Assembly: GCA_014529385.2 (NCBI GenBank)
Contig: CM043953.1
Location: forward strand, 87,320,342 to 87,384,341
Source of the DNA: Adiantum capillus-veneris
Lineage: Eukaryota; Streptophyta; Polypodiopsida; Polypodiales; Pteridaceae
Length of the DNA stretch: 64,000 bases
Reading direction: 5' to 3'
The position numbers were made by a program, and so were the translations under genes. The notes below the pieces were generated by a model, which saw only the letters and a list, made by a program, of their open reading frames with translations, searched no databases and was not told where the DNA came from. Positions 1-11,236 of this stretch are shown here, one piece after another; position 1 is the first letter of the stretch; every line of letters begins with the position of its first letter.

Positions 1-2723
1 TCAAATGGTTCCGCTTCTGCAATAGCATCTTTGATTGTCGGTCTTTTTCTCTTCGTTGTCGATGACTTGGTGGAATCCATGGATCCTGTAACTCCAATTT
101 CAGAAGTTAGCGTCTTTTTAGTAGTGAAAGCCGAAATGAAGCTTTTAACTATCCAAATGACTTGAAAATTGAAACATGAGCTATTCAGGGCCTAAGGATG
201 CAAGGTAGGTGAAAAAATATGCAAAATGGGCTCAAAATCATGCTGGAGACATCATACGCGTATGATGTCTTTTGTGTCAAAATGACTTCATATTGGTTGT
301 GCTTGTAGCTGATAGTGTATACATGATTATCATATGCTTGGATTTGAGTTTGGATCCCATTTGGTCAAGTTTTGGCCAATTAGTCCAGTTCCAGCTCTTG
401 GCAAAATTTTGAAAGGGAATTGGATTTTATGATCCAAATTGGATAAAACTTGGTGGTTCACTTTCAAATGGCATGTAGATCACTTCTCTTTGGTGGTTGA
501 AGCCCTGAGGTGCCAAAATCACATAGTGAGACGTCATACGCGTATGATGTCTTTTAGTGTATTTTTGGACCAAATTTCTCTATAAGCTTGGATTTGGCTT
601 TAGATAGGCTTATTCAGTGGATTTATGAAGTTTGGATAGATTTTGGGCTAAAAATGGCTCTGGAGACATCATACGCGTATGATGTCTTTTTCATCAATTT
701 TGCATGGGATTGGTTCTGTGGACTCCCCATGTCCTAGTGAAGGACTGTTCCTACTCAAATCTTGGTTTGGACTTGAGTATGTTGGATTTGGGCCAAAAAT
801 AGGCTTTAGGTGAAGGATTTTTCCTCAATTGGGCTAATGGGGTGATCCTCTTGACCAAATGGTTCCAAATTTCATATGTAGCATGTATTAGATATATATA
901 ATGGATGTATGATGACAAATGAGCAGTTTTGGCTCTGTAAGTGCAAATAGACATCATACGCGTATGATGTCTTTTGTGTCAAAATGGTGCTTTTTGGTTC
1001 CAGATAGCTTGTAGATGTGTTAAACAACAATCCTACAAAGTTTCAATGAGTTTGGAGTTATTTTGACAAAATTAAGACCAAAAATCACTTTTATGGCCTA
1101 CTTTGCGTCTTTTTGGTTTTCCTTGGGTTTTCTAACTCCAATTCTCATGATACTTGGTTCATAGGATGTGATTAACATGTGGAAAGAGGCTATGCACTCA
1201 AATGTTGAAAATTCATGCTGTGAGACATCATACGCGTATGATGTCTTTTCTTGAAATGTTGGTCTTTTTGTGCAAAGAATGCTTTGTGCTAGTGCCCTAA
1301 GCCCTGCTAACTAGTTTTCAACTTAAAAAGTCATCAGTTTAGCTAAAAAGCCCCCTTATAGGCATTTCAGTCTCCGAAGTCGTCTTTTTGCCTTGGAGTT
1401 GAATTTCTTCAACTTTTCTTCTCGAGAGTTGCATTTCCAGCTCATTGGATATGTTGTGAAGCCATCTATTTGGTTGAACATGACTTTGGCTCCCCGTTCT
1501 CCATCTTTCTCCCTTTGGTTGCCCGAAAGCGTCTTTTTCACCATCGGTAAGTGAATCAGCTTTCTTTTGGGTTTTGCTTGCAAACATAAGTCATCGATAG
1601 TTACTTCAAGCTGCTTGTGAAGTTTCATTTCATTCGGTCGTCAATTTCAGCCGTTATGCCAAAATGACGCTTTCTGTGTCCGCAGCCAAATCGGTTGTTC
1701 CGACCTACTTTTTGTGATTCAAACTTGGAGATATTCTATGGTTGCATTGTCCTTGATGTGGTTGAACTTCCTGTGAAGTTTCGTGTTGTTTCGACAACTT
1801 TTTCCTGTTTGCCTCTTGCAGGCTCTGTTGACCTAGGGTTTTTCCAGTCGTTCTTTCTCGAGCTTTGAGTGTTAGAAACCCATCTTCTATACTAGGGTAA
1901 CCCACCTATAAGTTCTTGCAAGGTTTGGTTAGGCGGTTGTGCCACTGCCTAGCATTCTACCCCATTCCCCGTCTGCTCTTGTTTCTTGGTTTTGGTCAGT
2001 TTTGTTGACAAAAGTTAATGATAAGCATCAAAAGCTTATGGTAACGAGTCTACCTCTCATGTCTGGTGTCCTCTGAGCTCTCGTGGAAGTCGTAGAAGGT
2101 CGTAGAAGATCTGTGCTCCTGTGGCTCTCTGCTCTTCTCCAAGAAGGTAATAGTGTGAATGAGCTTGAAAGTGATGTGAAAAATACTTGACTTCGGACTT
2201 CCCGGTTCACTTGCCACCAAATTTGTCATGTGCTCCTATCTCGTTGTGAGATGCGCTTTAGGATCTGAAATTTCCCAAATCGGACTCCGTTTGACCTGTT
2301 TTCTTAGAATTCCGTCCACTTGCCAAAATTCTGCCGTTTCGGACTTTCCGCAACTTTGTCAGAATTGTACCCAATTTTTACCATGGGTTGCCCTTGTCAT
2401 TAGGACCATCACCGTCTATTCTTTTCTTTTTTCCGATCTCATTTCACCTGCTTTTTTCTTATTTTTCTTTTACTTTTATTAAGAAAATCATAAAAAATAA
2501 AGGAAAATAGCAAATTGAAGCCAAAAAATTCCAAACATACACAATAAATAGCTGGTAACCCTGTGTATATGAATATACACTTATTTGTGATTTCTGGACT
2601 TGGATTACCACTTTTTAGCTCCAAAAACACTCTTATTTAGTGATATTTACACGTCTAGAGACCCAAATTCATCATTTGATCTCTTCTTGTTGCAAAACAA
2701 GGTATATAAGGGCATAAATATTA
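1..2723 (-). other. Element A 3' noncoding region, copy 1
   Basis: It is largely noncoding, AT-rich DNA downstream of the last A frame. Short open frames here are not supported. It carries five palindrome sites and corresponds to 5909-8870. The first 16 bases differ from copy 2, so the duplicated block starts near 17. No LTR end was found, so the element continues to the left of the window. Confidence 0.7.
247..1246. repeat. Palindrome array, 3' region copy 1 (5 sites)
   Basis: Sites start at 247, 529, 664, 949 and 1223. Four are perfect 24-bp palindromes with half-site AGACATCATACG and core ACGCGT. The one at 529 has one change. Spacings are 282, 135, 285 and 274 bp, close to the 277, 125 and 288 bp of the leader array. 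Confidence 0.95.
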
Positions 2724-3689
2724 TCAATATCCGCAATCAAACATAAAAATTGCAAAATCATGTAAGACACTGCCCTTGTAATATAATTTTTGTTTTTCTT
2801 TGTTTTTTTTTTCGCTTGTAGCTGCTTTGTAGCTCCTGTATACCTGTATACCTCCCCCCCTCCTAGTCTGAGTCCTCTCGGACGAGTATGCAGTGTCTGT
2901 GGGCGAAGCATTGTAGTTGTTTGGGTCATAAGTTCCCAATGCAATTGTAGAGCGATGATACAACAGTCTTTCCAATAATGCTGCTCTTTGTTTGATTGAA
3001 GGATTGGTGGTCGGGTTTTGGGTTGGTTTTGGCACTTCGGTAGTAGAATCAGTAGATGGATTCTTCTTTACCTTGTTGTTCTTTTTCACAATCCAAATCT
3101 GCTTCCGCTTCGCTTGTGCTTGCCACAAACTCTTTGCGACCCAAACCTGCTTTGTTCTTTGTGTTGATTTCCTCACCTTGAAATACCTAGGAGTTTCCGT
3201 GGATTGTACTAAAGGGAGTTCTTGTTTACAAATCCTTGGGATCCAAATTTGCTTGCTATAGCTTTGTGCCGTCATGAACTTCTTTGGAATCCAGATCTGT
3301 TTCACTGTCCTTGATTGTCTGGAATCACTCTGTTGTCTGGTATTGAAGACTCTGTTTTCCACCTTTGTGTTCTCTGGCACAACCTTTTTTGGTCTCCATA
3401 CCAACTTTGACTCCGTTTTTTCCCAAGGTTGAGCTGTTATATTATTGCTTGTCTTCCTTATCCAATGTTCAGAGTTCCTCGTCGAAGAGCAATCCAGTTG
3501 TATAGAAAATTTTGGTTGCCATCGCTTCTTCTTTTTCTCTGGTTGTTGTTTACCTTTGTTCTTGGATTCTTCCTTTGGAGTTGGTACTACTCCTTTGGTG
3601 AACTTAACTGATTGACTTTCACCTTCGTATTTGATAAGCACTGATTTAGAACTCCAGTCAATCATTGCATTGTATTGCTTCTCCCATGG
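2724..3689 (-). CDS. Element A copy 1: intact W-x-P-K repeat tail (313 codons)
   Basis: An open frame from a Met at 3665 continues PR2 in phase and would follow it directly if the TAA at 3690 were absent. It is rich in Lys, Gln, Thr and Trp. Repeated motifs are RWQPK, LVWRPKK, KQIWIPKK (twice, one ending IPR), KQVWVAK and KQIWIVKK, spaced roughly 20-45 residues apart. The C-terminus has a short hydrophobic run (VLHDFAIFMFDCGY). I do not recognise a family. Similar W-V-P-K motifs follow PR2 in elements B and C, so the module belongs to this group of elements. Confidence 0.55.
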   Translation of the reverse strand, partial: PWEKQYNAMIDWSSKSVLIKYEGESQSVKFTKGVVPTPKEESKNKGKQQPEKKKKRWQPKFSIQLDCSSTRNSEHWIRKTSNNITAQPWEKTESKLVWRPKKVVPENTKVENRVFNTRQQSDSRQSRTVKQIWIPKKFMTAQSYSKQIWIPRICKQELPLVQSTETPRYFKVRKSTQRTKQVWVAKSLWQAQAKRKQIWIVKKNNKVKKNPSTDSTTEVPKPTQNPTTNPSIKQRAALLERLLYHRSTIALGTYDPNNYNASPTDTAYSSERTQTRRGGGIQVYRSYKAATSEKKNKEKQKLYYKGSVLHDFAIFMFDCGY

Positions 3690-4463
3690 TTAACCTAGCA
3701 ATAATGGATGTTGTGTAGCTTGGTCTTCAACCACATAAAACATATGAGGATACACATATTGGTTAATCTGTATATGTAAAACTGTGCATCCGACAGTTTT
3801 GATTGAATTCTCAGAGTAACTCTTTAACTCTTGCTTGGCAGTTTGTAATTTAGTGGCATTTGTCAATTGTCTATACAAACTAAGTGAAAGTAGGTTAGTT
3901 TGAGCTCCTGAATCCAATAGTGCTCTGGCTTTGATTTGGTTGGTTCCTACTTTGCATTCAATGATGGGTTCTTCTTTGTCATTATCCATTTTGTTATACT
4001 GACTGCGTTTATTCGTATTGCTCTTTCATTGCACTGTTTCTGACGCAGTAGTCTTCTTTTCTCCATTCTTTCCTTCGCCTCGGCTTGCGCTTCCTCCACA
4101 ATCTTTTTCTTTTTGGACACGCAGCTTTTCTTGATGTATTTTGAGAAGCATGTCTTGGGTTAGCGGCAAAAGATACTTTTTCACTCTGCATCCACTAATC
4201 CAATTGGGCATTTCTTCTCCGTCTAATGTAGCAAGCTTGACGGCTCCACTTGGTGATAGATCTTTAATCACCAGAGGTCCCATCCCTCGCTTTTTAAGCT
4301 TCTTAGCATGTTGTTTCAGAGTGTAAACTAGGACATAGTCCCCAACCTTAAACTCTTTAGTCCGCACATGCTTATCAAAAAATTCATTTTGTCGCCTTTT
4401 TTGAGCGTAGATAGAAGCTACTGCTTTTAGGCAAAGCTCGTCTAGCTTTTCCAGGTAATCTAT
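3690..4463 (-). pseudogene. Element A copy 1: integrase C-terminus and PR2 domain
   Basis: This is the counterpart of 9680-10456, with FKVGDYVLVY and the retropepsin-like ALLDSGAQTNLLS to HPLLLG stretch. The catalytic D-S-G-A is kept. A two-base deletion near 4107 and a second indel near 3990 shift the frame between the integrase end and PR2. The same TAA as in copy 2 (3690-3692) separates PR2 from its tail. Confidence 0.8.
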
Positions 4464-5440
4464 TCAATCAGAAAGCTCGTGCCCTGTCCACTCTAGATCC
4501 TTAGCCACCCTTAAGGTTGAAATCAAGAATTCTATTGGTAGGATAGCATTTAGCCCAAAAACCATGTTATATGGGGTCGTTCCTATTGATGTTTTATATG
4601 CTACCCTTATGCCCATAATGTTGAATGCAACTTCTGGTCCCAGTCAGTTCTCGACTCAGATACAATCTTCGTAAGGACCGTGCATATGGTTTTGTTTGTT
4701 GCTTCAGCTTGTCCGTTTGCTTGTGGATGATACGGGGCTGATTTCCTATGGATTACCATGAATTCATCTAGAAGGATCTCTATCACTTCATTTATAAAAT
4801 GTGTGCCTCGATCACTCACAATTTTCTATTGGCAATCCATATCGTACAAGACGTATTCATATAGAAATTGTGCCGTGGTCGTGGCATCTACTTTTTGAGT
4901 TGCCTTTGCTTCGACCCATTGTTAGATAGTCTGTAGCCACAACGATGTATTGTGCATGAGTCTTATATGCAGGAGGTGAAATGGGTCCGACATAATCAAT
5001 CCCCCATTTTGCAAAAGCTCTTGTCCCCATCATTGGTCTAAGCGGAATATCATCTCTTTTAAGTGGTACTTTGGTCCGCTGACAATCATCACACCGTTTA
5101 ACGTATTCCTCAGCGTCCATATGTAATGTTGGCCACCATATTCCTGCGGCTAAGACAAGTTTTGCTGTCTTATCACCTGAGAAATGGCCTCCACCTACTC
5201 CTCCATGAGCTGCTCCAGGATTATCACATACTCAGACTCTCATGCGCAAATCCTAAGCTGGTTGTCTTTACCTCTCTTATAGAGTTGATCTCCTATTAAA
5301 GCGTAATCTCTAGCTTCTGTCTCTACAGATTTCTGACGAGCTTTTGACGTTCCTTCTGCGAAAGTTCTATTTGTGAGATATTCAACAATATACTGACTCC
5401 ATTCCGGAGCGATCATTATCTGATATAATGTCGAATACTC
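4464..5440 (-). pseudogene. Element A copy 1: truncated second zinc module and integrase
   Basis: This is a near-identical copy of 10457-11437. It starts abruptly at 5440, losing everything 5' of the linker before the second zinc module. It carries the same TGA codons as copy 2 (about 5236 and 4464-4466). Several one- or two-base indels are unique to it, for example near 4617, 4830, 4849, 4917 and 5208, and they break the DDE core. The shared stops mean the duplication came after those mutations, or that gene conversion occurred. Confidence 0.85.
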
Positions 5441-5908
5441 TGCTATGGAAATTACTTGCTTGCTCGTGGATGTGTTGAGCGTAATTCACCTCTTTTGGCA
5501 TATTGCTCTTTAATGCCCATGTGATGGTGGTCGCAATGGCATGGGGTAGTGTCGTATACTTTTGCGGTCTTTTACTGCAAACATGAAGAAATTGGTTGTA
5601 CAGTCGGCAAAGGGTTGCCGCTCTTGGGTCCTTCATATCTCCATAGGTCGCATTCTGTTTCTTGGGCCCATAGACCTCTATGGCCTCCCTTCTTTCCCTG
5701 ACCGAGCTCCCTTTGTTGTGCAGCTTCAATGCGTCTGCAATTAGCTGTGGAGTGATTATACTTCTACCTTCTCTCTAATCCACGGCTGTCAATGTGGCTT
5801 TTCCAACCTTCTGAATGGATGTTGCCAACTCGTACACTATCTTCTTGTATCCACACCTGATGGTCTCGAGGTGAAGAAACTTGTCAAGTCAGCCCTTTCC
5901 ATCTTGTA
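5441..5908 (-). pseudogene. Unique spacer with ORF fragment between the two A copies
   Basis: This 468-bp segment has no counterpart elsewhere in the window. On the minus strand it codes for a frame including KLHNKGSSVRERREAIEV, LCRLYNQFLHVC and LPHAIATTITWALK, which reads like a plant retroelement or transposon-associated helical protein, but I cannot name the family with confidence. An upstream part (ADLTSFFTSRPSGVDT, then KIVYELATSIQKVG) is interrupted by a frameshift and a stop. At 5440 the frame runs out of phase into the integrase-side sequence of copy 1. Confidence 0.5.
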
Positions 5909-8870
5909 CCTGCAATAGCATCTTTGATTGTCGGTCTTTTCTCTTCGTTGTCGATGACTTGGTGGAATCCATGGATCCTGTAACTCCAATTTCCAGAAGT
6001 TAGCGTCTTTTAGTAGTGAAAGCCGAAATGAAGCTTTTAACTATCCAAATGACTTGAAAATTGAAACATGAGCTATTCAGGGCCTAAGGATGCAAGGTAG
6101 GTGAAAAAATATGCAAAATGGGCTCAAAATCATGCTGGAGACATCATACGCGTATGATGTCTTTTGTGTCAAAATGACTTCATATTGGTGTGCTTGTAGC
6201 TGATAGTGTATACATGATTATCATATGCTTGGATTTGAGTTTGGATCCCATTTGGTCAGTTTTGGCCAATAGTCCAGTTCCACTCTTGGCAAAATTTTGA
6301 AGGGAATTGGATTTTATGATCCAAATTGGATAAAAAACTTGGTGGTTCACTTTCAAATGGCATGTAAAGATCACTTCTCTTTGGTGGTTGAAGCCCTGAG
6401 GTGCCAAAATCACATAGTGAAACTTCATACGCGTATGATGTCTTTTTAGTGTATTTTTGGACCAAATTTCACTATAAGCTTGGATTTGGCTTTAGATAGC
6501 TTTCAGTGGATTTTATGAAGTTTGGATAGATTTTGGGCTAAAAATGGCTCTGAGACATCATACGCGTATGATGTCTTTTGATGTCTTTTAGTGTATTTTT
6601 GGACCAAATTTCTCCTATAACTTGGATTTGGCTTTAGATAGGCTTATTCAGTGGATTTATGAAGTTTGGATAGATTTTGGGCTAAAAATGGCTCTGGACA
6701 TCATACGCGTATGATGTCTTTTGTATGATGTCTTTCTGGAGACATCATACGCGTATGATGTTTTTTCATCAATTTTGCATGGGATTGGTTCTGTGGACTC
6801 CCCATGTCCTAGTGAAGGACTGTTCCTACTCAAATCTTGGTTTGGACTTGAGTATGTTGGATTTGGGCCAAAAATAGGCTTTAGGTGAAGGATTTTCCCT
6901 CAATTGGGCTAATGGGGTGATCCTCTTGACCAAATGGTTCCAAATTTCATATGTAGCATGTATTAGATATATATAATGGATGTATGATGACAAATGAGCA
7001 GTTTTGGCTCTGTAAGTGCAAATAGACATCATACGCGTATGATGTCTTTTGTGTCAAAATGGTGCTTTTTGGTTCCAGATAGCTTGTAGATGTGTTAAAC
7101 AACAATCCTACAAAGTTTCAATGAGTTTGGAGTTATTTTGACAAAATTAAGACCAAAAATCACTTTTATGGCCTACTTTGCGTCTTTTTGGTTTTCCTTG
7201 GGTTTTCTAACTCCAATTCTCATGATACTTGGTTCATAGGATGTGATTAACATGTGGAAAGAGGCTATGCACTCAAATGTTGAAAATTCATGCTGTGAGA
7301 CATCATACGCGTATGATGTCTTTTCTTGAAATGTTGGTCTTTTTGTGCAAAGAATGCTTTGTGCTAGTGCCCTAAGCCCTGCTAACTAGTTTTCAACTTA
7401 AAAAGTCATCAGTTTAGCTAAAAAGCCCCTTATAGGCATTTCAGTCTCCGAAGTCGTCTTTTTGCCTTGGAGTTGAATTTCTTCAACTTTTCTTCTCGAG
7501 AGTTGCATTTCCAGCTCATTGGATATGTTGTGAAGCCATCTATTTGGTTGAACATGACTTTGGCTCCCGTTCTCCATCTTTCTCCCTTTGGTTGCCCGAA
7601 AGCGTCTTTTTCACCATCGGTAAGTGAATCAGCTTTCTTTTGGGTTTTGCTTGCAAACATAAGTCATCGATAGTTACTTCAAGCTGCTTGTGAAGTTTCA
7701 TTTCATTCGGTCGTCAATTTCAGCCGTTATGCCAAAATGACGCTTTCTGTGTCCGCAGCCAAATCGGTTGTTCCGACCTACTTTTTGTGATTCAAACTTG
7801 GAGATATTCTATGGTTGCATTGTCCTTGATGTGGTTGAACTTCCTGTGAAGTTTCGTGTTGTTTCGACAACTTTTTCCTGTTTGCCTCTTGCAGGCTCTG
7901 TTGACCTAGGGTTTTTCCAGTCGTTCTTTCTCGAGCTTTGAGTGTTAGAAACCCATCTTCTATACTAGGGTAACCCACCTATAAGTTCTTGCAAGGTTTG
8001 GTTAGGCGGTTGTGCCACTGCCTAGCATTCTACCCCATTCCCCGTCTGCTCTTGTTTCTTGGTTTTGGTCAGTTTTGTTGACAAAAGTTAATGATAAGCA
8101 TCAAAAGCTTATGGTAACGAGTCTACCTCTCATGTCTGGTGTCCTCTGAGCTCTCGTGGAAGTCGTAGAAGGTCGTAGAAGATCTGTGCTCCTGTGGCTC
8201 TCTGCTCTTCTCCAAGAAGGTAATAGTGTGAATGAGCTTGAAAGTGATGTGAAAAATACTTGACTTCGGACTTCCCGGTTCACTTGCCACCAAATTTGTC
8301 ATGTGCTCCTATCTCGTTGTGAGATGCGCTTTAGGATCTGAAATTTCCCAAATCGGACTCCGTTTGACCTGTTTTCTTAGAATTCCGTCCACTTGCCAAA
8401 ATTCTGCCGTTTCGGACTTTCCGCAACTTTGTCAGAATTGTACCCAATTTTTACCATGGGTTGCCCTTGTCATTAGGACCATCACCGTCTATTCTTTTCA
8501 AATTGAAGCAAAAAAACTCCAAACATACACAATAAATAGCTGGTAACCCTGTGTATATGAATATACACTTATTTGTGATTTCTGGACTTGGATTACCACT
8601 TTTTAGCTCCAAAAACACTCTTATTTAGTGATATTTACACGTCTAGAGACCCAAATTCATCATTTGATCTCTTCTTGTTGCAAAACAAGGTATATAAGGG
8701 CATAAATATTATCAATATCCGCAATCAAACATAAAAATTGCAAAATCATGTAAGACACTGCCCTTGTAATATAATTTTTGTTTTTCTTTGTTTTTTTCGC
8801 TTGTAGCTGCTTTGTAGCTCCTGTATACCTGTATACCTCCCCCCCTCCTAGTCTGAGTCCTCCCGGACGA
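5909..8870 (-). other. Element A 3' noncoding region, copy 2, with palindrome array
   Basis: About 3 kb without a convincing coding frame. It is a near-identical copy of 17-2723, but lacks about 75 bp present at roughly 2425-2510 and has an extra local duplication at about 6550-6760 that adds palindrome copies. It begins at the shared word CTGCAATAGCATCTTTG, which also marks the start of the other copy. Confidence 0.8.
6139..7321. repeat. Palindrome array, 3' region copy 2 (7 sites)
   Basis: Sites start at 6139, 6420, 6554, 6696, 6740, 7024 and 7298. Those at 6139, 6554, 7024 and 7298 are perfect 24-bp palindromes (half-site AGACATCATACG). Those at 6420, 6696 and 6740 carry one to three changes. 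The extra sites relative to copy 1 come from a local duplication that starts and ends at palindromes. Confidence 0.95.
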
Positions 8871-9679
8871 CTATGAAGTGTCTGTGGGCGAAGCATTGTA
8901 GTTGTTTTGGTCATAAGTTCCCAATGCAATTGTAGAGCGATGATACAACAGTCTTTCCAATAAAGCTGCTCTTTGTTTGATTGAAGGATTGGTGGTCGGG
9001 TTTTGGGTTGGTTTTGGCACTTCGGTAGTAGAATCAGTAGATGGATTCTTCTTTACCTTGTTGTTCTTTTTCACAATCCAAATCTGCTTCCGCTTCGCTT
9101 GTGCTTGCCACAAACTCTTTGCGACCCAAACCTGCTTTGTTCTTTGTGTTGATTTCCTCAACCTTGAAATACCTAGGAGTTTCCGTGGATTGTACTAAGG
9201 AAAAGGGAGTTCTTGTTTACAAATCTTGGGATCCAAATTTGCTTGCTATAGCTTTGTGCCGTCATGAACTTCTTTGGAATCCAGATCTGTTTCACTGTCC
9301 TTGATTGTCTGGAATCACTCTGTTGTCTGGTATTGAAGACTCTGTTTTCCACCTTTGTGTTCTCTGGCACAACCTTTTTTGGTCTCCATACCAACTTTGA
9401 CTCCGTTTTTTCCCAAGGTTGAGCTGTTATATTATTGCTTGTCTTCCTTATCCAATGTTCAGAGTTCCTCGTCGAAGAGCAATCCAGTTGTATAGAAAAT
9501 TTTGGTTGCCATCGCTTCTTCTTTTTCTCTGGTTGTTGTTTACCTTTGTTCTTGGATTCTTCCTTTGGAGTTGGTACTACTCCTTTGGTGAACTTAACTG
9601 ATTGACTTTCACCTTCGTATTTGATAAGCACTGATTTAGAACTCCAGTCAATCATTGCATTGTATTGCTTCTCCCATGG
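8871..9679 (-). pseudogene. Element A: basic C-terminal tail with W-x-P-K repeats (copy 2)
   Basis: This continues the PR2 frame (PWEKQYNAMIDWSSKSV) into a Lys/Gln-rich tail with repeated aromatic motifs such as LVWRPKK, KQIWIPKK, KQIWIPR, KQVWVAK and KQIWIVKK. A frameshift near 9165-9190 breaks it relative to the copy at 2724-3689, which is open throughout. The function is unknown. The basic repeats suggest nucleic-acid or protein binding, which is inference. Confidence 0.6.
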
Positions 9680-10456
9680 TTAACCTAGCAATAATGGATG
9701 TTGTGTAGCTTGGTCTTCAACCACATAAAACATATGAGGATACACATATTGGTTAATCTGTATATGTAAAACTGTGCATCCGACAGTTTTGATTGAATTC
9801 TCAGAGTAACTCTTTAACTCTTGCTTGGCAGTTTGTAAGTTAGTGGCATTTGTCAATTGTCTATACAAATTAAGGGAAGGTAGGTTAGTTTGAGCTCCTG
9901 AATCCAATAGTGCTCTGGCTTTGATTTGGTTGGTTCCTACTTTGCATTCAATGATGGGTTCTTCTTTGTCATTATCCATTTCTGTTATACTGATTGCGGT
10001 TGTTCGTATTGCTCTTTCATTGCACTGTTTCTGACGCAGTAGTCTTCTTTTCTCCATTCTTTCCTTCGCCTCGGCTTGCGCTTCCTCCACAATCTTTTTC
10101 TTTTTCTGGACACGCAGCTTTTCTTGATGTATTTTGAGAAGCATGTCTTGGGTTAGCGGCAAAAGATACTTTTTCACTCTGCATCCACTAATCCAATTGG
10201 GCATTTCTTCTCCGTCTAATGTAGCAAGCTTGACGGCTCCACTTGGTGATAGATCTTTAATCACCAGAGGTCCCATCCCTCGCTTTTTAAGCTTCTTAGC
10301 ATGTTGTTTCAGAGTGTAAACTAGGACATAGTCCCCAACCTTAAACTCTTTAGTCCGCACATGCTTATCAAAAAATTCATTTTGTCGCCTTTTTTGAGCG
10401 TAGATAGAAGCTACTGCTTTTAGGCAAAGCTCGTCTAGCTTTTCCAGGTAATCTAT
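9680..10456 (-). pseudogene. Element A: integrase C-terminus fused to second protease-like domain (PR2)
   Basis: The first part is the integrase C-terminal domain (FKVGDYVLVY, GMGPLVIKDLSP). A Lys/Glu-rich helix follows, then a complete retropepsin-like domain: ECKVGTNQIKARALLDSGAQTNL, a central beta-rich part, and HPLLLG in place of the usual I-L-G, followed after the stop by PWEKQYNAMIDW. This is a second aspartic-protease fold in the same polyprotein, placed after integrase, while protease 1 sits before RT. The catalytic D-S-G-A is intact. TAA at 9680-9682 is probably a decayed CAA. The proteolytic role is inferred from motifs only. Confidence 0.75.
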
Positions 10457-11236
10457 TCAATCAGAAAGCTCGTGCCCTGTCCACTCTAGATCCTTAGCCA
10501 CCCTTAAGGTTGAAATCAAGAATTCTATTGGTAGGATAGCATTTAGCCCAAAAACCATGTTATATGGGGTCGTTCCTATTGATGTTTTATATGCTACCCT
10601 ATATGCCCATAATGTTGAATGCAACTTCTGGTCCCAGTCAGTTCTCGACTCAGATACAATCTTCGTAAGGACCGTGCATATGGTTTTGTTTGTTGCTTCA
10701 GCTTGTCCGTTTGCTTGTGGATGATACGGGGCTGATTTCCTATGGATTACCATGAATTCATCTAGAAGGATCTCTATCACTTCATTTATAAAATGTGTGC
10801 CTCGATCACTCACAATTTCTATTGGCAATCCATATCGTACAAAGACGTATTCATATAGAAATTGTGCCGTGGTCGTGGCATCTACTTTTTGAGTTGCCTT
10901 TGCTTCGACCCACTTTGTTAGATAGTCTGTAGCCACAACGATGTATTGTGCATGAGTCTTATATGCAGGAGGTGAAATGGGTCCGACATAATCAATCCCC
11001 CATTTTGCAAAAGCTCTTGTCCCCATCATTGGTCTAAGCGGAATATCATCTCTTTTAAGTGGTACTTTGGTCCGCTGACAATCATCACACCGTTTAACGT
11101 ATTCCTCAGCGTCCATATGTAATGTTGGCCACCATATTCCTGCGGCTAAGACAAGTTTTGCTGTCTTATCACCTGAGAAATGGCCTCCACCTACTCCTCC
11201 ATGAGCTTGCTCCAGGATTATCACATACTCAGACTC
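10457..11236 (-). pseudogene. Element A pol: second integrase zinc module and integrase core
   Basis: The second HHCC module reads EQAHGGVGGGHFS, IWWPTLH and CDDCQ. The DDE core follows with WGIDYVGPI (first Asp), IVSDRGTHFIN (second Asp) and YHPQANGQAEATNK (Glu), all intact. It would insert the cDNA into the genome in the nucleus. The stretch ends in TGA at 10457-10459 (GHELSD-stop-IDYLEKL), again a plausible CGA codon, and stays in phase with the integrase C-terminus. Confidence 0.9.

Noticed and set aside
247-1246. Regularly spaced palindromes resembling a CRISPR array
   Set aside because: Spacing is 125-290 bp, no spacer size constancy, no cas genes, and the context is a plant retrotransposon.
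5909-8870. Palindrome region as an LTR of element A
   Set aside because: It does not match the LTR at 25473-26487 and has no TGTT...AACA ends or adjacent PBS or purine tract.
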